Assembly (NCBI RefSeq): GCF_024586455.1 | Contig: NC_065920.1 | Span: 55,187,960-55,251,959 of the forward strand | DNA: 64,000 nucleotides | Direction: 5' to 3' | DNA from: Bactrocera neohumeralis | Taxonomy: Eukaryota; Arthropoda; Insecta; Diptera; Tephritidae | In this document: positions 46,310 through 56,180 of the stretch, one piece after another | Layout of the letters: each line of letters begins with the position of its first letter | Numbering within the stretch: the first letter of the stretch is position 1 | The notes under the pieces: model-generated | The model's input: the letters and a program-made list of their open reading frames with translations, nothing else | Database searches by the model: none | What the model was told of the DNA's origin: nothing | Program-made: the position numbers and the translations under genes

Positions 46310-46597
46310 ATTGTCATTCATGTAGATATCGTGTGTAAAATTCTTGCAATCTGTCACTTTGAAATAACGTGTCTTAAGTAAAATTGACTGAAATTTGCGC
46401 TCGAGTAGAAAATTGATATTAGTTTCTGTGACTATGGTACACAATACAAACAGATTTCGTAAGACTGAAGAAAATTCGATGTAAATATAGTTGAGTCTTT
46501 CGACAATTTGACAACGAAAATCGCCATTGCCATAACAATCACAAGTAATCTCCTCATCGCTATAGCAATCGGGGGGGCCAAGTGGAGTCTGGGCCAA
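46305..46597 (-). pseudogene. Toll N-terminal ectodomain fragment
   Basis: The reading (minus strand) has 'CYSDEEITCDCYGNGDFRC' near the start, a cysteine cluster like that at the beginning of mature Toll receptors. It continues to 'FKVTDCKNFTHDIYMNDNVR' at the breakpoint. The upstream limit is set by the open frame, which has no ATG at 46597. A minus-strand ATG near 46612 lies in another frame, separated by a C7 run (46571-46577 on the plus strand shows G7), a likely slippage site. The exon that should code the signal peptide is not visible. Confidence 0.7.
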
Positions 46598-46599
46598 CA

Positions 46600-46934
46600 G
46601 TAGTTTTGATTAATTTCATTTCGGTAGTGTGCGCCAACAGAAATTTGTTGTTAATGATCAGTTGATTTAGTATGTATGTAGGCGAGTATTATACACAAAT
46701 TGCGTACTTTTAGTTTGTTCATATTTATTAATTTGCTGTTATTCTTTTTATATTTCCTCCACAATAAATCGGGCTTGCAGACCAAGTCACTTACACTTAC
46801 TGAAATACTAAAATATAATATCGAATTGATACGCTTTAAGAAACTTAAATCGTGTTTTAATTCCTTATCAAGAAAAATATTTGCGAAAACCGCAAACTCT
46901 CTTAGCACACACCCGTGTGCGATAATTCGTTTCT
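46600..46934. other. 5' flank of the Toll pseudogene; no exon recognised
   Basis: AT-rich DNA; no signal-peptide exon could be picked out on the minus strand. Confidence 0.4.
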
Positions 46935-47455
46935 TAAGGTTGGTCCGCAGCTCTCAAGTAATTGCTCAAGAAAAAAAAAATTCATTATTTCTCAAGTAAT
47001 TTTGACAGCTGGTTACGCATTGTGAATGATCTACATTAGAAGAACAAGAGAAAATAAACAAAGAAAACAAGCTTTGTGCGTATTATTATTGTGTGTATGT
47101 GTATGTTAACATAAATATTTTCATTGAGATTTAAGGAATGTTGTTGATGATTGGTAAGTTTTATACAACATTTCAAACTGAAATATACTTCATAATAATG
47201 ATTTCAACTAATTTAGGATGAATTTGACGATTACTTCGAATTTCCTTCAAGAAACAATTGTTGATTTGATGTTTCTTCGGAAAACCAGGCATGCCATATT
47301 CACATTTTACTGAAAAAAAAACATTAAAAATTAGTACTAGATTTCTTGAGAGCTGCGTACTAGCACAAGTAAATTTATCGCAGGAAAGTTTCTTGACCGT
47401 TTCTTAAGCGTTTTTTTATATGAAGTTTTTACGTTTCTTGAGAGCTGCGTACTAA
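46935..47455. mobile_element. Candidate MITE with 19-bp terminal inverted repeats
   Basis: The left end TTGGTCCGCAGCTCTCAAG and right end CTTGAGAGCTGCGTACTAA are inverted repeats (17 of 19 positions). A second copy of the right-end motif (CTTGAGAGCTGCGTACTAG) lies at about 47349, so the 3' part may be a partial tandem or nested copy. There is no coding capacity and the target duplication is unclear. A TGACAGCTG stretch just inside the left end is common in insect MITEs. Confidence 0.5.
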
Positions 47456-47789
47456 GCTTTAAATAATTCAGGCCACTGAAAGTGGTAAGCGAAGTCATAG
47501 CGACGTAGTGTATCACAATAAATTTGGCTATTTGGGGTTAAAAACTTTTTAAAAAGTTGCGGTGAACGTGTTAAAGCTACATTAACCACCAGTCAAATCA
47601 CTATAAATTAAGATAGAATTTTAATCAGACTGATTTTGATGTATTACAAATATTTGAGATATAAAACAAGAATGTTATAAGTTAGCTAGCAAACGTTGTT
47701 TTGCAATAAATGTTATTTTCAGAAAATATTTATTTTTAAAATCAAAAAATTCACCATAACTTAGCATTTAAGATATAAAACTTTAATTT
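47456..47789. other. No gene recognised
   Basis: AT-rich spacer. Confidence 0.4.
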
Positions 47790-48300
47790 TTCACCTGTGG
47801 GCAAAAAATTTTGAAAAAGTGGGTGTGGCCACGCCCTCTACTGATTTTAATATACATATCTCTTTAACCGTAAAGCTGCAATAACCAAATTTTCCCAATT
47901 TAAATACTATAAGAACTCCTACCGACAGTGTTAAAATTAATGAAATCGGATGATAACACCGCTCTCTCCCCATATAACAGTACTGATAAAAACTACTACA
48001 AGTGCAATAAATCTATGACTAAATACGCCAGAGACATTACATTTTACCTCCAAGAAAATATATAAGGGCTTTATGGGAGGCGGTGTAAAAATTTAACAAT
48101 GGGCGTAGCATAGCCCACCTTTGGGTGAAATCACATATCTCGTAACTCAACCGGCCGACTTCGACTTAATTTAGTACATGGTATTCTTCTCATATTACTA
48201 TACCACAGTGCGAAATCGGACTAGAACTAGGCTTACTTCCGTAACGTAACGTATAACGTGTTTCATACAAATCAAGAACTATTTAATATAACGGAATAAA
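47790..48300 (+). repeat. Family B fragment
   Basis: 'AAAGTGGGTGTGGCCACGCC', 'CATATCTCTTTAACCGTAAA', 'GAAATCGGATGATAACACCG' and 'CCCCATATAACAGTACTGAT' match the 22060-22870 copy. Both ends are missing. Confidence 0.7.
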
Positions 48301-48469
48301 ATTTTGCACCAATAATTTGTTTAAAGTATGCCACCTTATGACTAAAAGTTGTCCAAATCCAACCAAAACTGCTCAAACCCCAAGGTACCGAATAAGAGTA
48401 AGTGACGAATTTTATGCGTGATGTTTTACCCCGAGGTCTGAATCGAAGCGGGATTATACACATATGTAT

Positions 48470-49085
48470 ACTATAGATTTTACATATCCCACAGGAAAAA
48501 GTCTAATGATCTTGGTGGCCAATTGACTGACGCAAAACGTGAAATTATCTGCTCACCGAAATATTCTCTCAACTAAACCATTTATTGATGCGATGTGTGG
48601 AAAGTCTGATCGACGGTTACGTTAATTTCTGACGAAAATTTAGACCTTTGTTTCCACCGGTTCACAATTCACACTAACCCGTTTTTTTCGGATGAAATGC
48701 AGTTCTTGAATCTTTTAAGGTTGCTCTTCAACTCAATTGCGGCAAGTTTGCTTGTTTATATTATCACTGAGCCAGAAATTAGCTTCATCGCTGACAAACT
48801 TTGGCTCCAAAACGTCGGATCTCCATGGAACTTTTCAAGAGCCCGTAGAACGACTCGAGTTAGGAAGGTCGAGCGGTTGTGCGTTTAAATTTTAAATCTC
48901 GACGTAGTATAATGAGCCCAATTGTACCATTCGTCAGTTCGTGTAGCTGCGAACGGCGCCGAATCGGCTTTTCCGTCTCTTTGTACATTCTCAGCCGCGA
49001 CTACTATATTTTCACATTCTTTACAGAACGTAAGTTTTCATAATAAAGTTGAACGATTTGTAAACGTTGTTCATGCGTAAGTCTA
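48470..49085 (-). pseudogene. Tc1/mariner-type transposase remnant
   Basis: On the minus strand from 49085: 'RLTHEQRLQIVQLYYENLRS' (N-terminal helix-turn-helix), a deleted middle, 'FVSDEANFWLSDNINKQTCR' (first catalytic D, relatives FSDEAHFWLNGYVNKQN), and a decayed patch ending 'NWPPRSLDFFLWDM', the third-acid region. Frameshifts and stops separate the patches. Confidence 0.8.
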
Positions 49086-49089
49086 TCTA

Positions 49090-49724
49090 TAATGAAATGC
49101 TGAACAATACTGAACAAAAATAACATGACAACATAAAAACGGCTACTGAAAAAGAACCTCTGAATTTCATATTGTTCACAAGCCTTATCACATTAACCTG
49201 TACAGTATAACCTTTGTACAAGTGTCTTTTAAAACAAAGTTTAATCGAAAACATATTTATTATTCCAAATTCCACAACTTTTAAAGAGGAATATTAACAA
49301 GACCTAGGCTTAATGATTTTGCTCATAAAATCTAACTTTTAAAAGTAATACGCAGTGAGATTTATATATCAAATGTTCTGAGCATTCATACGAGTGAATT
49401 ATAAATTCTGTGTTGCTCATACGACATAGTGAACTATATGAATAATACGTTATGTTTGACGATGAGAACTAAATGTGGTTCGCTAGGCGGTGGATGGTAC
49501 CGGGTTGAACGAGCTATACAAGCTGTTCGCACAAGATAGTGGTACTTACGATGCAACCTTGTAATGTTAAAGTACAGAAATTCCGAATTGTAGATAACTA
49601 TTACATTATATAGTACCGGGTGTTCCAATAGACATGATATGATATCTAAGTGTCGTTGCGGCCATTTTTAATATGTTTTGATTTAAAATTTTTTTTATTG
49701 TTTTCAGTAATATTTAGAATTTCA
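49090..49724. other. No gene; unnamed AT-rich repeat scrap and possible transposon end
   Basis: 49370-49440 carries the 'TGTGTTGCTCATACGACATAG' motif seen near 2162 and 9337. 'ACCGGGTGTTCCAATAGACA' at 49615-49635 looks like a terminal repeat leading into the next transposase remnant. Confidence 0.4.
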
Positions 49725-50060
49725 TTATGGAAAGATATACGCAAGGGCAACGTTTACAAATTTTTCAATTTTGTTATCAAAATAATGGTAAGTACGGATT
49801 ATTGCAAAAAAAGTTTGGAGATTCGATTATTTCAAGAAATTGCGACATTGAATGGTCTCCAAAAAGATGTAATTTAACACCAATAGACTATTTCCTTAGT
49901 CGTTAGAAGTCAATATTGAACTCGCTATTTATGTCTTACGACTTAATTTAGTGGAAAAATATTTGAAAATTGGGTTCACCGAATTCGTTTCTGCAACACA
50001 AGTCGTAATAGCAATTTGGTGTTATGTTCAAAACATGCGCACTTTTGCTTTTAGATTTGA
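49725..50060 (+). pseudogene. Internally deleted Tc1/mariner-type transposase
   Basis: The start 'MERYTQGQRLQIFQFCYQNN' jumps to a C-terminal patch, 'SRNCDIEWSPKRCNLTPIDY' then FL (relatives: WPPRSCDLTPLDYFLWG). The catalytic middle is missing. It has the same architecture as the deleted copy at 19752-20095 but a different junction. Confidence 0.75.
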
Positions 50061-50929
50061 AGTTCACATGTTATTACCGTTGTGTACACCGTTGTTATAA
50101 GCTATTGTACATATATGCTTTATACCTCTTGGGAGAAGCAAGAGACTGCAATAAATGAAATGATGAAACGCCTTTTACATAAAATGAATGCCGTTAATTT
50201 TAATACGCTTCTAAAAGTAAAATAAACTATTTTCTTTATACTTTCTGTCAAAGTCTCTTTAGAAATTAAACACCATTCGATGATGTTTTTTATCTGCCGT
50301 CGTTTCCTGTTAAATTTTATTTTTGTTGGACTTAAGCTATCGAAAAATATTTGCTTATGTGCTTTAAACATCTCAAAACCGGTTTCTTGGCTACCTAATT
50401 TTAGGCATTTCAGTATACATTTTGAAATTTCTTATACTACAAGTGTTAAACTAAAAACAATGAAATTTCTTTCAAATAAATTTTAAACTACAAATTATCA
50501 AAGATAGAGGTTTCAAAATTACAATTTATTTTCTAATAGAGGGCTGCTGTAATTTTCGACCACTTCAATTTAAAATTTATTGGAGCTTTACAAGATGCAT
50601 GTCAAGGTTGCTGACATGCTTGCAAGCTGTGTGAACTATATCTGTGCAAATATAAGTTTTTGTATATATGCGCTCAAGTTCTAGAAAAATTTATTTAATT
50701 TAATAAACGTTAGGAACTGGTGCACCAACGACATATAGTTTAACAGCCAGTTATTCGAGAAGTATGTTAAAGCGGTGAACTCGATAAAGCAGGGTGTAAA
50801 CGGAATTTCAACGGTTGAACGCATAAATACTTACAGGCCCGAACGAGTGTTTAAGGGAAAGCATGAAAATGGGTATGAAATGTAAACTTTGAACACTATT
50901 TTTAAATATTTATGTAACAAGATGGTCGC
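50061..50929. other. No gene recognised
   Basis: Unassigned DNA. The patch 50580-50665 (AGATGCATGTCAAGGTTGCT) recurs at 59318-59375. Confidence 0.4.
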
Positions 50930-51620
50930 TTAATGCGCTGATACATGGCAACGTTAGCGTTATGAGGCTTAGCTCTTGTAGCATTATATGGCAGAGGAAA
51001 TTTCTTCTTTAGTTTGAGGGAAACGTCGTTAGAAGCACTTTTGCCCAACCTTATTATGCACGAAGTGTATAATACAGCACGATCTTGAAGCCAGCCAGCC
51101 CAAGTTAGGCCCACGAACGCTAGATAATGAGCACACCAAAAATTGCCTCCAATTAATTGATTGTATCGTTGGTAGTGTGGCATGCCTTATTGGAACCATT
51201 GAACGGCATCGTTTTTGAAGAAATATGGCACTTTCTGACCATAGAATATACCAAACAGTAACTTTCCTTCAACCGAGAGTGACCGAGAGTGAGTGATGAA
51301 CGCTGAACAAAATTTGTTTTAAAAATTGGTATTGATGGCCATCTCAGGGTTTGTGCCCATTCACCTAGCACGCGACGAGCTTGATGCTCATTCGGCTTCA
51401 ATTCTTGCAGAAATTGGCTTTTGGCAGTCCGCAAAACCTCCATAAAATGCATGTACCCAGTTCCAATTGTTGTGCGCCATGGCGGACGGACTAATTCGGA
51501 TCTTCTTTGACAGTCTGCTCAACAGCACATTAATGTCTTGGATGCACACTGTACGGCGACTCTGTGGACAAGTATTATTGACTAGTGAAAGCGTGGTGCA
51601 AAACGCATCCATAACGACGG
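50930..51620 (-). pseudogene. Tc1/mariner-type transposase remnant
   Basis: Minus strand: 'QSRRTVCIQDINVLLSRLSK' (linker), 'QFLQELKPNEHQARRVLGEW' then A-L, a degraded FSDEAH-like stretch, then 'ACHTTNDTIN' (relatives GATCHTANxTINLL) and a LEAIFG..IISR patch. It is the same lineage as 48470. Frameshifts make it dead. Confidence 0.75.
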
Positions 51621-52329
51621 AATTCGACAGAGCGCATGATTAAGTGAATATTTCATGAAATGCAAACCAAACTAAGTGCATAAAAAGTAACTGCTATCAA
51701 AGAGAAAAAGTTTAGCTTTATTGAAAACCTCAGATATTAAGAACCACAAGTTCACTGGATAATTTATAGTAAACATTTGTATGTGTATAACACTTGCCAT
51801 TGGATGTGTGATTAATGGCGTTGGCAAGGCAAGCGCAATCGGCTCTTCAACAGCATACAAAACGTTGGTTCGTTAAATTTTTCCGCCACATAAAATTTCA
51901 ATTGTTTTATATAGTTAAGCTTTCCTCAAGGTTTGCTACCACGTACTTGAGTTGAATCCGAATTGAGCAAGGACATAGCTTTCGCCCGTTCATCCATCCA
52001 TTTGGTAATTTCACAGTTTTACTGACTGGCTGGCTATGCTAGGTCTGCTAGGGGTTCGCTTGGAGGGCAGACTCGAGAAGAAATGTGTGTTTCACTGCAA
52101 CTTGATGCAATGTTGGCTTATTTTTCTCTTCTCACATTTCCTTGCATTGAACCTTCTCCTTATTTTTTTGTTTTGTGATTTAACTGTTTGTACAGCGTTA
52201 AATTGAGTTAGATTGTATATGTGAAGGTTTGACTTTAGTAGATGTCGTTTAGAGACTTTTTCTTTTTACTGTAGTGATTATTTAATAATAAACTTCTAAG
52301 GAAGGGGCAAGATTTAGCGATCTAATGGA
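51621..52329. other. No gene recognised
   Basis: Unassigned DNA of mixed composition. Confidence 0.4.
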
Positions 52330-52525
52330 TTTAATGCCCATATCTTCTAACTAATAAAGCTACAATAATGAAACCCGCCCAGCACAAATTCTATCAGAAC
52401 TTATACCGACAGAGTAAAATGGATGAAATCGGATAATAATTCCACCCTCTCCACATATAACAGTTTTGTTAAAAACTACTAAAAGTGTGATAAATTTATA
52501 AATAAATATTTCAGAGACATTAAAT
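52330..52525 (+). repeat. Family B fragment
   Basis: 'CATATCTTCTAACTAATAAA', 'GATGAAATCGGATAATAATT', 'CCACATATAACAGTTTTGTT' and AAAAACTACTAAAAGTG match family B internal modules. Confidence 0.65.
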
Positions 52526-52529
52526 TATA

Positions 52530-52700
52530 CTCACGAGATGGTGGAAAAAGATATGCAGACGTAGAGGCCATTCAAAAGGCTTGCACCGGCATGCTGGCGG
52601 CCATACCGGCCAACGAGCTAAAAAACTCGTTTGACATACTTTTTGACCATACAAAAAGCTATTTAAAGCAAAAGGAGATAATTTTGAATAAAAAAAATTG
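52530..52700 (+). pseudogene. mariner-type transposase C-terminus
   Basis: An open stretch reads 'GKRYADVEAIQKACTGMLAA' followed by IPANELKNSFDILFDHTKSY and a stop near 52700. This matches the last 60 residues of mariner transposases. It directly follows family B sequence, suggesting insertion into it. Confidence 0.75.
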
Positions 52701-53160
52701 ATTTTTCCGAAAAAAAATATTTGTTCTGTTTTTTTTTTAAGTCCTGTTTACTTTGGAAAGCCCCTTGTAGTGTCCTAAAGGTTTTTCATCTTAGGCCTAA
52801 AAATTGTCAAAACCGAATTATTACTTTTCGCGGACCCAGACGCCAAATATGGAGCACGAATGGCAGAACTTTTGCGAAAGTACCGGTCAGTCTGGAAATT
52901 TATTATTGAAATTCAGGGAAATGTTTCTTTGGAAAATCATATATGTATATACCCTTCTGTTAAAAATTGGTTGAATTGGATCATAACTTCCCCTAACAAC
53001 GATGGAACTAATATAAATATTTTCGAGCTTCCAGTTGACTTTTTCATACATATATCGGCCAAGTTAGATTAATATAAAGTTTTGTTAACACCTACATATG
53101 TTAACGTATTTCGGCGTCTTTGATTGCAGGAGTATGAAGTGATTGCTACTATGTAAACAA
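52701..53160. other. No gene recognised
   Basis: A short AAGTCCTGTTTACTTTGGAA stretch (52740) may be the terminal repeat of the preceding transposon; the rest is unassigned. Confidence 0.35.
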
Positions 53161-53630
53161 CTTATCCTTCTTCTTTACTGGCGAAGACACCGCTTATGCG
53201 ATTATAGCCGAATTAACAACAGCACGCCAGTCGTATCTTCTTCTTGCTACGTGGCGCCAATTGGATGTTCCAAGCAAAGCCAGGTCCTTCTCCACCTGGG
53301 CCTTCCAACGGAGTGAAGGTCTTCCTCTTTATCTGCTTCCACGGCGGGTACTGCGCCGAGAACTTTCAGAACTGGAGTGTTTTCGTCCATCCGGACAATA
53401 TGACCTAGCCAGCGTAGCCGCTGTCTTTTAATTCGCTGAACTATGTCAATGTCGTCGAATATCTCATACAGCTAATCGTTTCATCGAAACTTCTCCCAAA
53501 AACTCGCAACGTCGACTCATTAGATGTTGTCGTGGTCCATGCCTATAAACCATATAGCAGGACAGAAATAATGAGCGACTTATAGAGTTTAGCTTTTGTA
53601 CGCCGAGAGAGGACTTTACTTCTCAATTGC

Positions 53631-54330
53631 CTACTCAGTCCGAGGTAGCACCTGTTGGAAAGAGTTATCCCGCGTTAGATATTCAGGCTGACATTGTTGG
53701 TGTTGGTTTACACTGGTTCCCAAATATACGAAACTATCTTCAAAGTTATGAATATCAGCAGTGACGTGAGTGCCAAGTCGCGAGTGCGACGGCTGTTTGT
53801 TTGATGGCAGGAGATATTTCGTCTTGCCCTCGTTCACTGCCAGACCCATTTGCTTTGCTTCCTTGTCCAGTCTGGAGAAAGCAGAACTAACAGCGCGGGT
53901 GTTGAGACCTATGATATCAATATCATCGGCATACGCCAGCAGCTGTACACTCTTATAAAAGATTGTAGCTGCTCGATTAAGTTCCACAGCTCGAATTATT
54001 TTCTTCAGCAGCAGGTTGAAAAAGTCGCACGATAGGGAGTCGCCTTGTCTGAAACCTCGTTTGATATCGAACGGCTCGATAGTTGGCGCAGATTGTGGGT
54101 TCTCCCTTTTTGAGGATTGAGTAGAGCACACTTAAATTCCAATCGTTGGGGATGCTTTCGTCCGACCATATTTTGCAAAGAAGCTGATGCATGCTCCTTA
54201 TCAGTTTTATGCCGCCGTGTTTGAATAGCTCGGCCGGTAATCCATCGGCCACCGCCGATTTGTTGTTCTTCAGACGGGTAATTGCTATATGAACTTCTCC
54301 ATGGTCGGGCAATGGAACGTTTCATCATAA
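53631..54330 (-). pseudogene. RTE reverse transcriptase core
   Basis: Minus-strand frames 54312-53977 and 54131-53631 together cover the RT: 'AITRLKNNKSAVADGLPAEL' with FKHGG (N-terminal motif), 'ESIPNDWNLSVLYSILKKG' with CANYR, 'FDIKRGFRQGDSLSCDFFNL' (motif B) and 'VQLLAYADDIDIIG' (YADD). The block 'INDWYRG-like motif A' between them is deleted or scrambled, so the first catalytic aspartate is missing. The thumb reads 'DKEAKQMGLAVNEGKTKYLL'. Confidence 0.85.
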
Positions 54331-54548
54331 TCGATTGGGTTTGTCTTCTCCTGGCGTTGCGCGTTCACTGCCATTCAGCAGGCTGGAGAAGTGTTCCTTC
54401 CATAATTTAAGTATGCTCTGGTCACTAGATCACCTTTCGATCATTACCATTGTCGGTCAGCTTAACAAGCTCTTTATTCTCACGCATTTCGGCCTCTTTC
54501 TTTTTCTGTCTGCAAATGCGTCTTGCTCCCCTCTTCAATCCTCGGTAT

Positions 54549-55013
54549 CTATCTCATCCCGCACGTGTTGTGGTCGATCATAACGTTGCGAGATATGCAG
54601 CCTGTTTTCTCTCCGCTGCGACACGGCACTCCTCGTCGTACCAGCTGTTCTTTTGCATTTTTCGTTGCAGCTGTACGTAAGGAGTTCGAAATGCTCTCAG
54701 ATAGCAGGAGTGCAAGTCGAGTAGAAAATCGTTCGGCTGTCTGTTGTGATTGCAGCTTCTCGACGTCGAAATTTCCTTGTGTTTGTTGGCGTGCGTTTTT
54801 TGCTACACAGAGGCGGGTCCGAGTCTTTTCTGCAACAAGATAGTGGTCCGAGTCAATGTTAGAACCTCGGTGCGCACGCACATCTAGAATACTGGAGACG
54901 TGTCTTCCGTCTTTCACAACGTGATCGATCTGGTTGGTGGCTTTTCGATCCGGAGACAGTCGGGTGGCTTGATGAATTGTTTTATACTGGAATCTAGTGC
55001 CGCAGATAACCAT
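54549..55013 (-). pseudogene. RTE endonuclease C-terminal end and linker
   Basis: A 154-codon frame: residues 1-66 hold the end of the endonuclease ('QIDHVVKDGRHVSSILDVRA' and SDHYLVAEK) and the rest is the linker to RT ('QQTQGNFDVEKLQSQQTAER'). It is the segment missing from the RTE copy at 27727. Confidence 0.85.
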
Positions 55014-55299
55014 AGTTAAGCTGATTGCTATTTTTCACTGGGTGCGTTTTTTAAGTGGGGGCTCCCAAACCCAGCGCACAACCCTGTGGAGGGGATGTTT
55101 CGCCTTCTCACTTTAGCTCGCTTTCAGACGAATGTTCTTAGACTACCCAGAGGATACTTGGTCAAAGACCGAAAGTCGTGAGCTGCTTGAGCCATATGTA
55201 AAAGAATCGTTTCTGGCCACTCCCAAGTGAATGACGATCAGAGAACTTTCCTCACTTGCGTGAACTTCTACACGAGACGCCATCCTCCACGTAAACACT

Positions 55300-55915
55300 T
55301 TTCACAAGGAAAAGGTAATTACGAAGTCTTGAATGATAAATGGACTTGTTCACCTAGCGTCTTTGTTATTTTTGTTTACTTGGTAACAGGAAGGAGGCCA
55401 TACAATCATTTTTAAAAAACACAGTAAAAGCAATTAAAAAGAGATATTACATATAGTTAGGGTGACCGCAGTAAAATTATCGCTGATATTTTATCGTTGA
55501 AGCAGCATACCTGTTTCGTTTCAGTTTTAATGAAAAGATAACATTGAGGCTGAGTATAAGGAAATATATAAACCATGTGTTGATACATATGAAAATGTAC
55601 AATTCTGGGTGTTTCTTTTTTAGTATTTAATTTTTTTTTATAATTGTCTTATATTTTAGTAAATATAAACTTTTATTTTAAAACTAAAGCTGCCGCTAGC
55701 ATTTTATTTCATCTTAACTTACTATAGTAATTAAGCCAGAACTGAAATTAAAGCCTGCTCCCTTGGACGTATTTTAAAAATCACGCCTTGCAAAACCCTC
55801 GAATAACATTACTTGAATAAAGTATATCTAAACGTAATAAAACGCATAAAGTTTAATGTTACTGCCAAGAACATGTCTTAATAATGTATATAAAAGTGTG
55901 CATTATATAGTATTT
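55300..55915. other. No gene recognised
   Basis: Unassigned AT-rich DNA. Confidence 0.4.
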
Positions 55916-55919
55916 CAAA

Positions 55920-56180
55920 AACTATTTTAGAAAGTGACAGCCGTGGACGGTCTGAATAAATTGCCGCTGAGAGGCCCAATTTATGACCGCGTTTTGCAGC
56001 ATGTCAACAATAACACGTCAACTTAACAATGTCTGTTGACGGATGGACTCATTGGGGTCTTTTACAACTTTTTGATCCAGAGCAGAAATATCGGCTTTGG
56101 TGCACACTGTACGCTGTCTCTGAGGTTGCGCAATATCCACAACACTTAAGCCTACACCGAAAAGAGTATTGTCCCATTGA
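55920..56180 (-). pseudogene. Tc1/mariner-type transposase fragment (linker region)
   Basis: The minus-strand reading 'QRQRTVCTKADISALDQKVV' then KDPNESIRQQ matches the helix-turn-helix linker region of the lineage also seen at 51500-51560. Only this strip of about 80 residues remains. Confidence 0.65.

Larger units (their letters stand above)
44028..46597 (-). pseudogene. Toll-family receptor pseudogene with an inverted LRR block
   Basis: The locus holds all parts of a Toll-type receptor (N-terminal cysteine region, LRR ectodomain, transmembrane helix, TIR domain), but not on one strand. The N-terminal piece (46597-46305) and the membrane-TIR piece (44812-44028) are on the minus strand. The LRR block between them (44813-46309) reads on the plus strand. 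Such receptors bind Spatzle-type cytokines outside the cell and recruit MyD88 through the TIR domain inside it. Stops lie at 46268, 44426-44424 and 44177-44175, with a frameshift near 44620. No signal peptide was found upstream of 46597. Which Toll paralogue this is cannot be settled here; it resembles the Toll-1/3/4/5 group with two cysteine-rich LRR caps. Confidence 0.9.
53163..55290 (-). mobile_element. RTE-clade non-LTR retrotransposon, endonuclease-deleted
   Basis: Reads on the minus strand. The 3' end (53163) has the AAGAAGAAGG tail. Upstream are the C-terminal 'RRMKRQRL'-type basic region, the RT core and a 5' segment with 'CACAGGGTTGTGCGCTGGG' near 55090. From that 5' segment the sequence jumps to the C-terminal part of the endonuclease ('TNQIDHVVKDGRHVSSILDV', SNIDSDHYLV with the SDH catalytic motif), so most of the endonuclease is deleted. 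The 5' limit is uncertain; a GTAAACA match beside 55290 and at 53154 could be a decayed target duplication. Confidence 0.88.
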
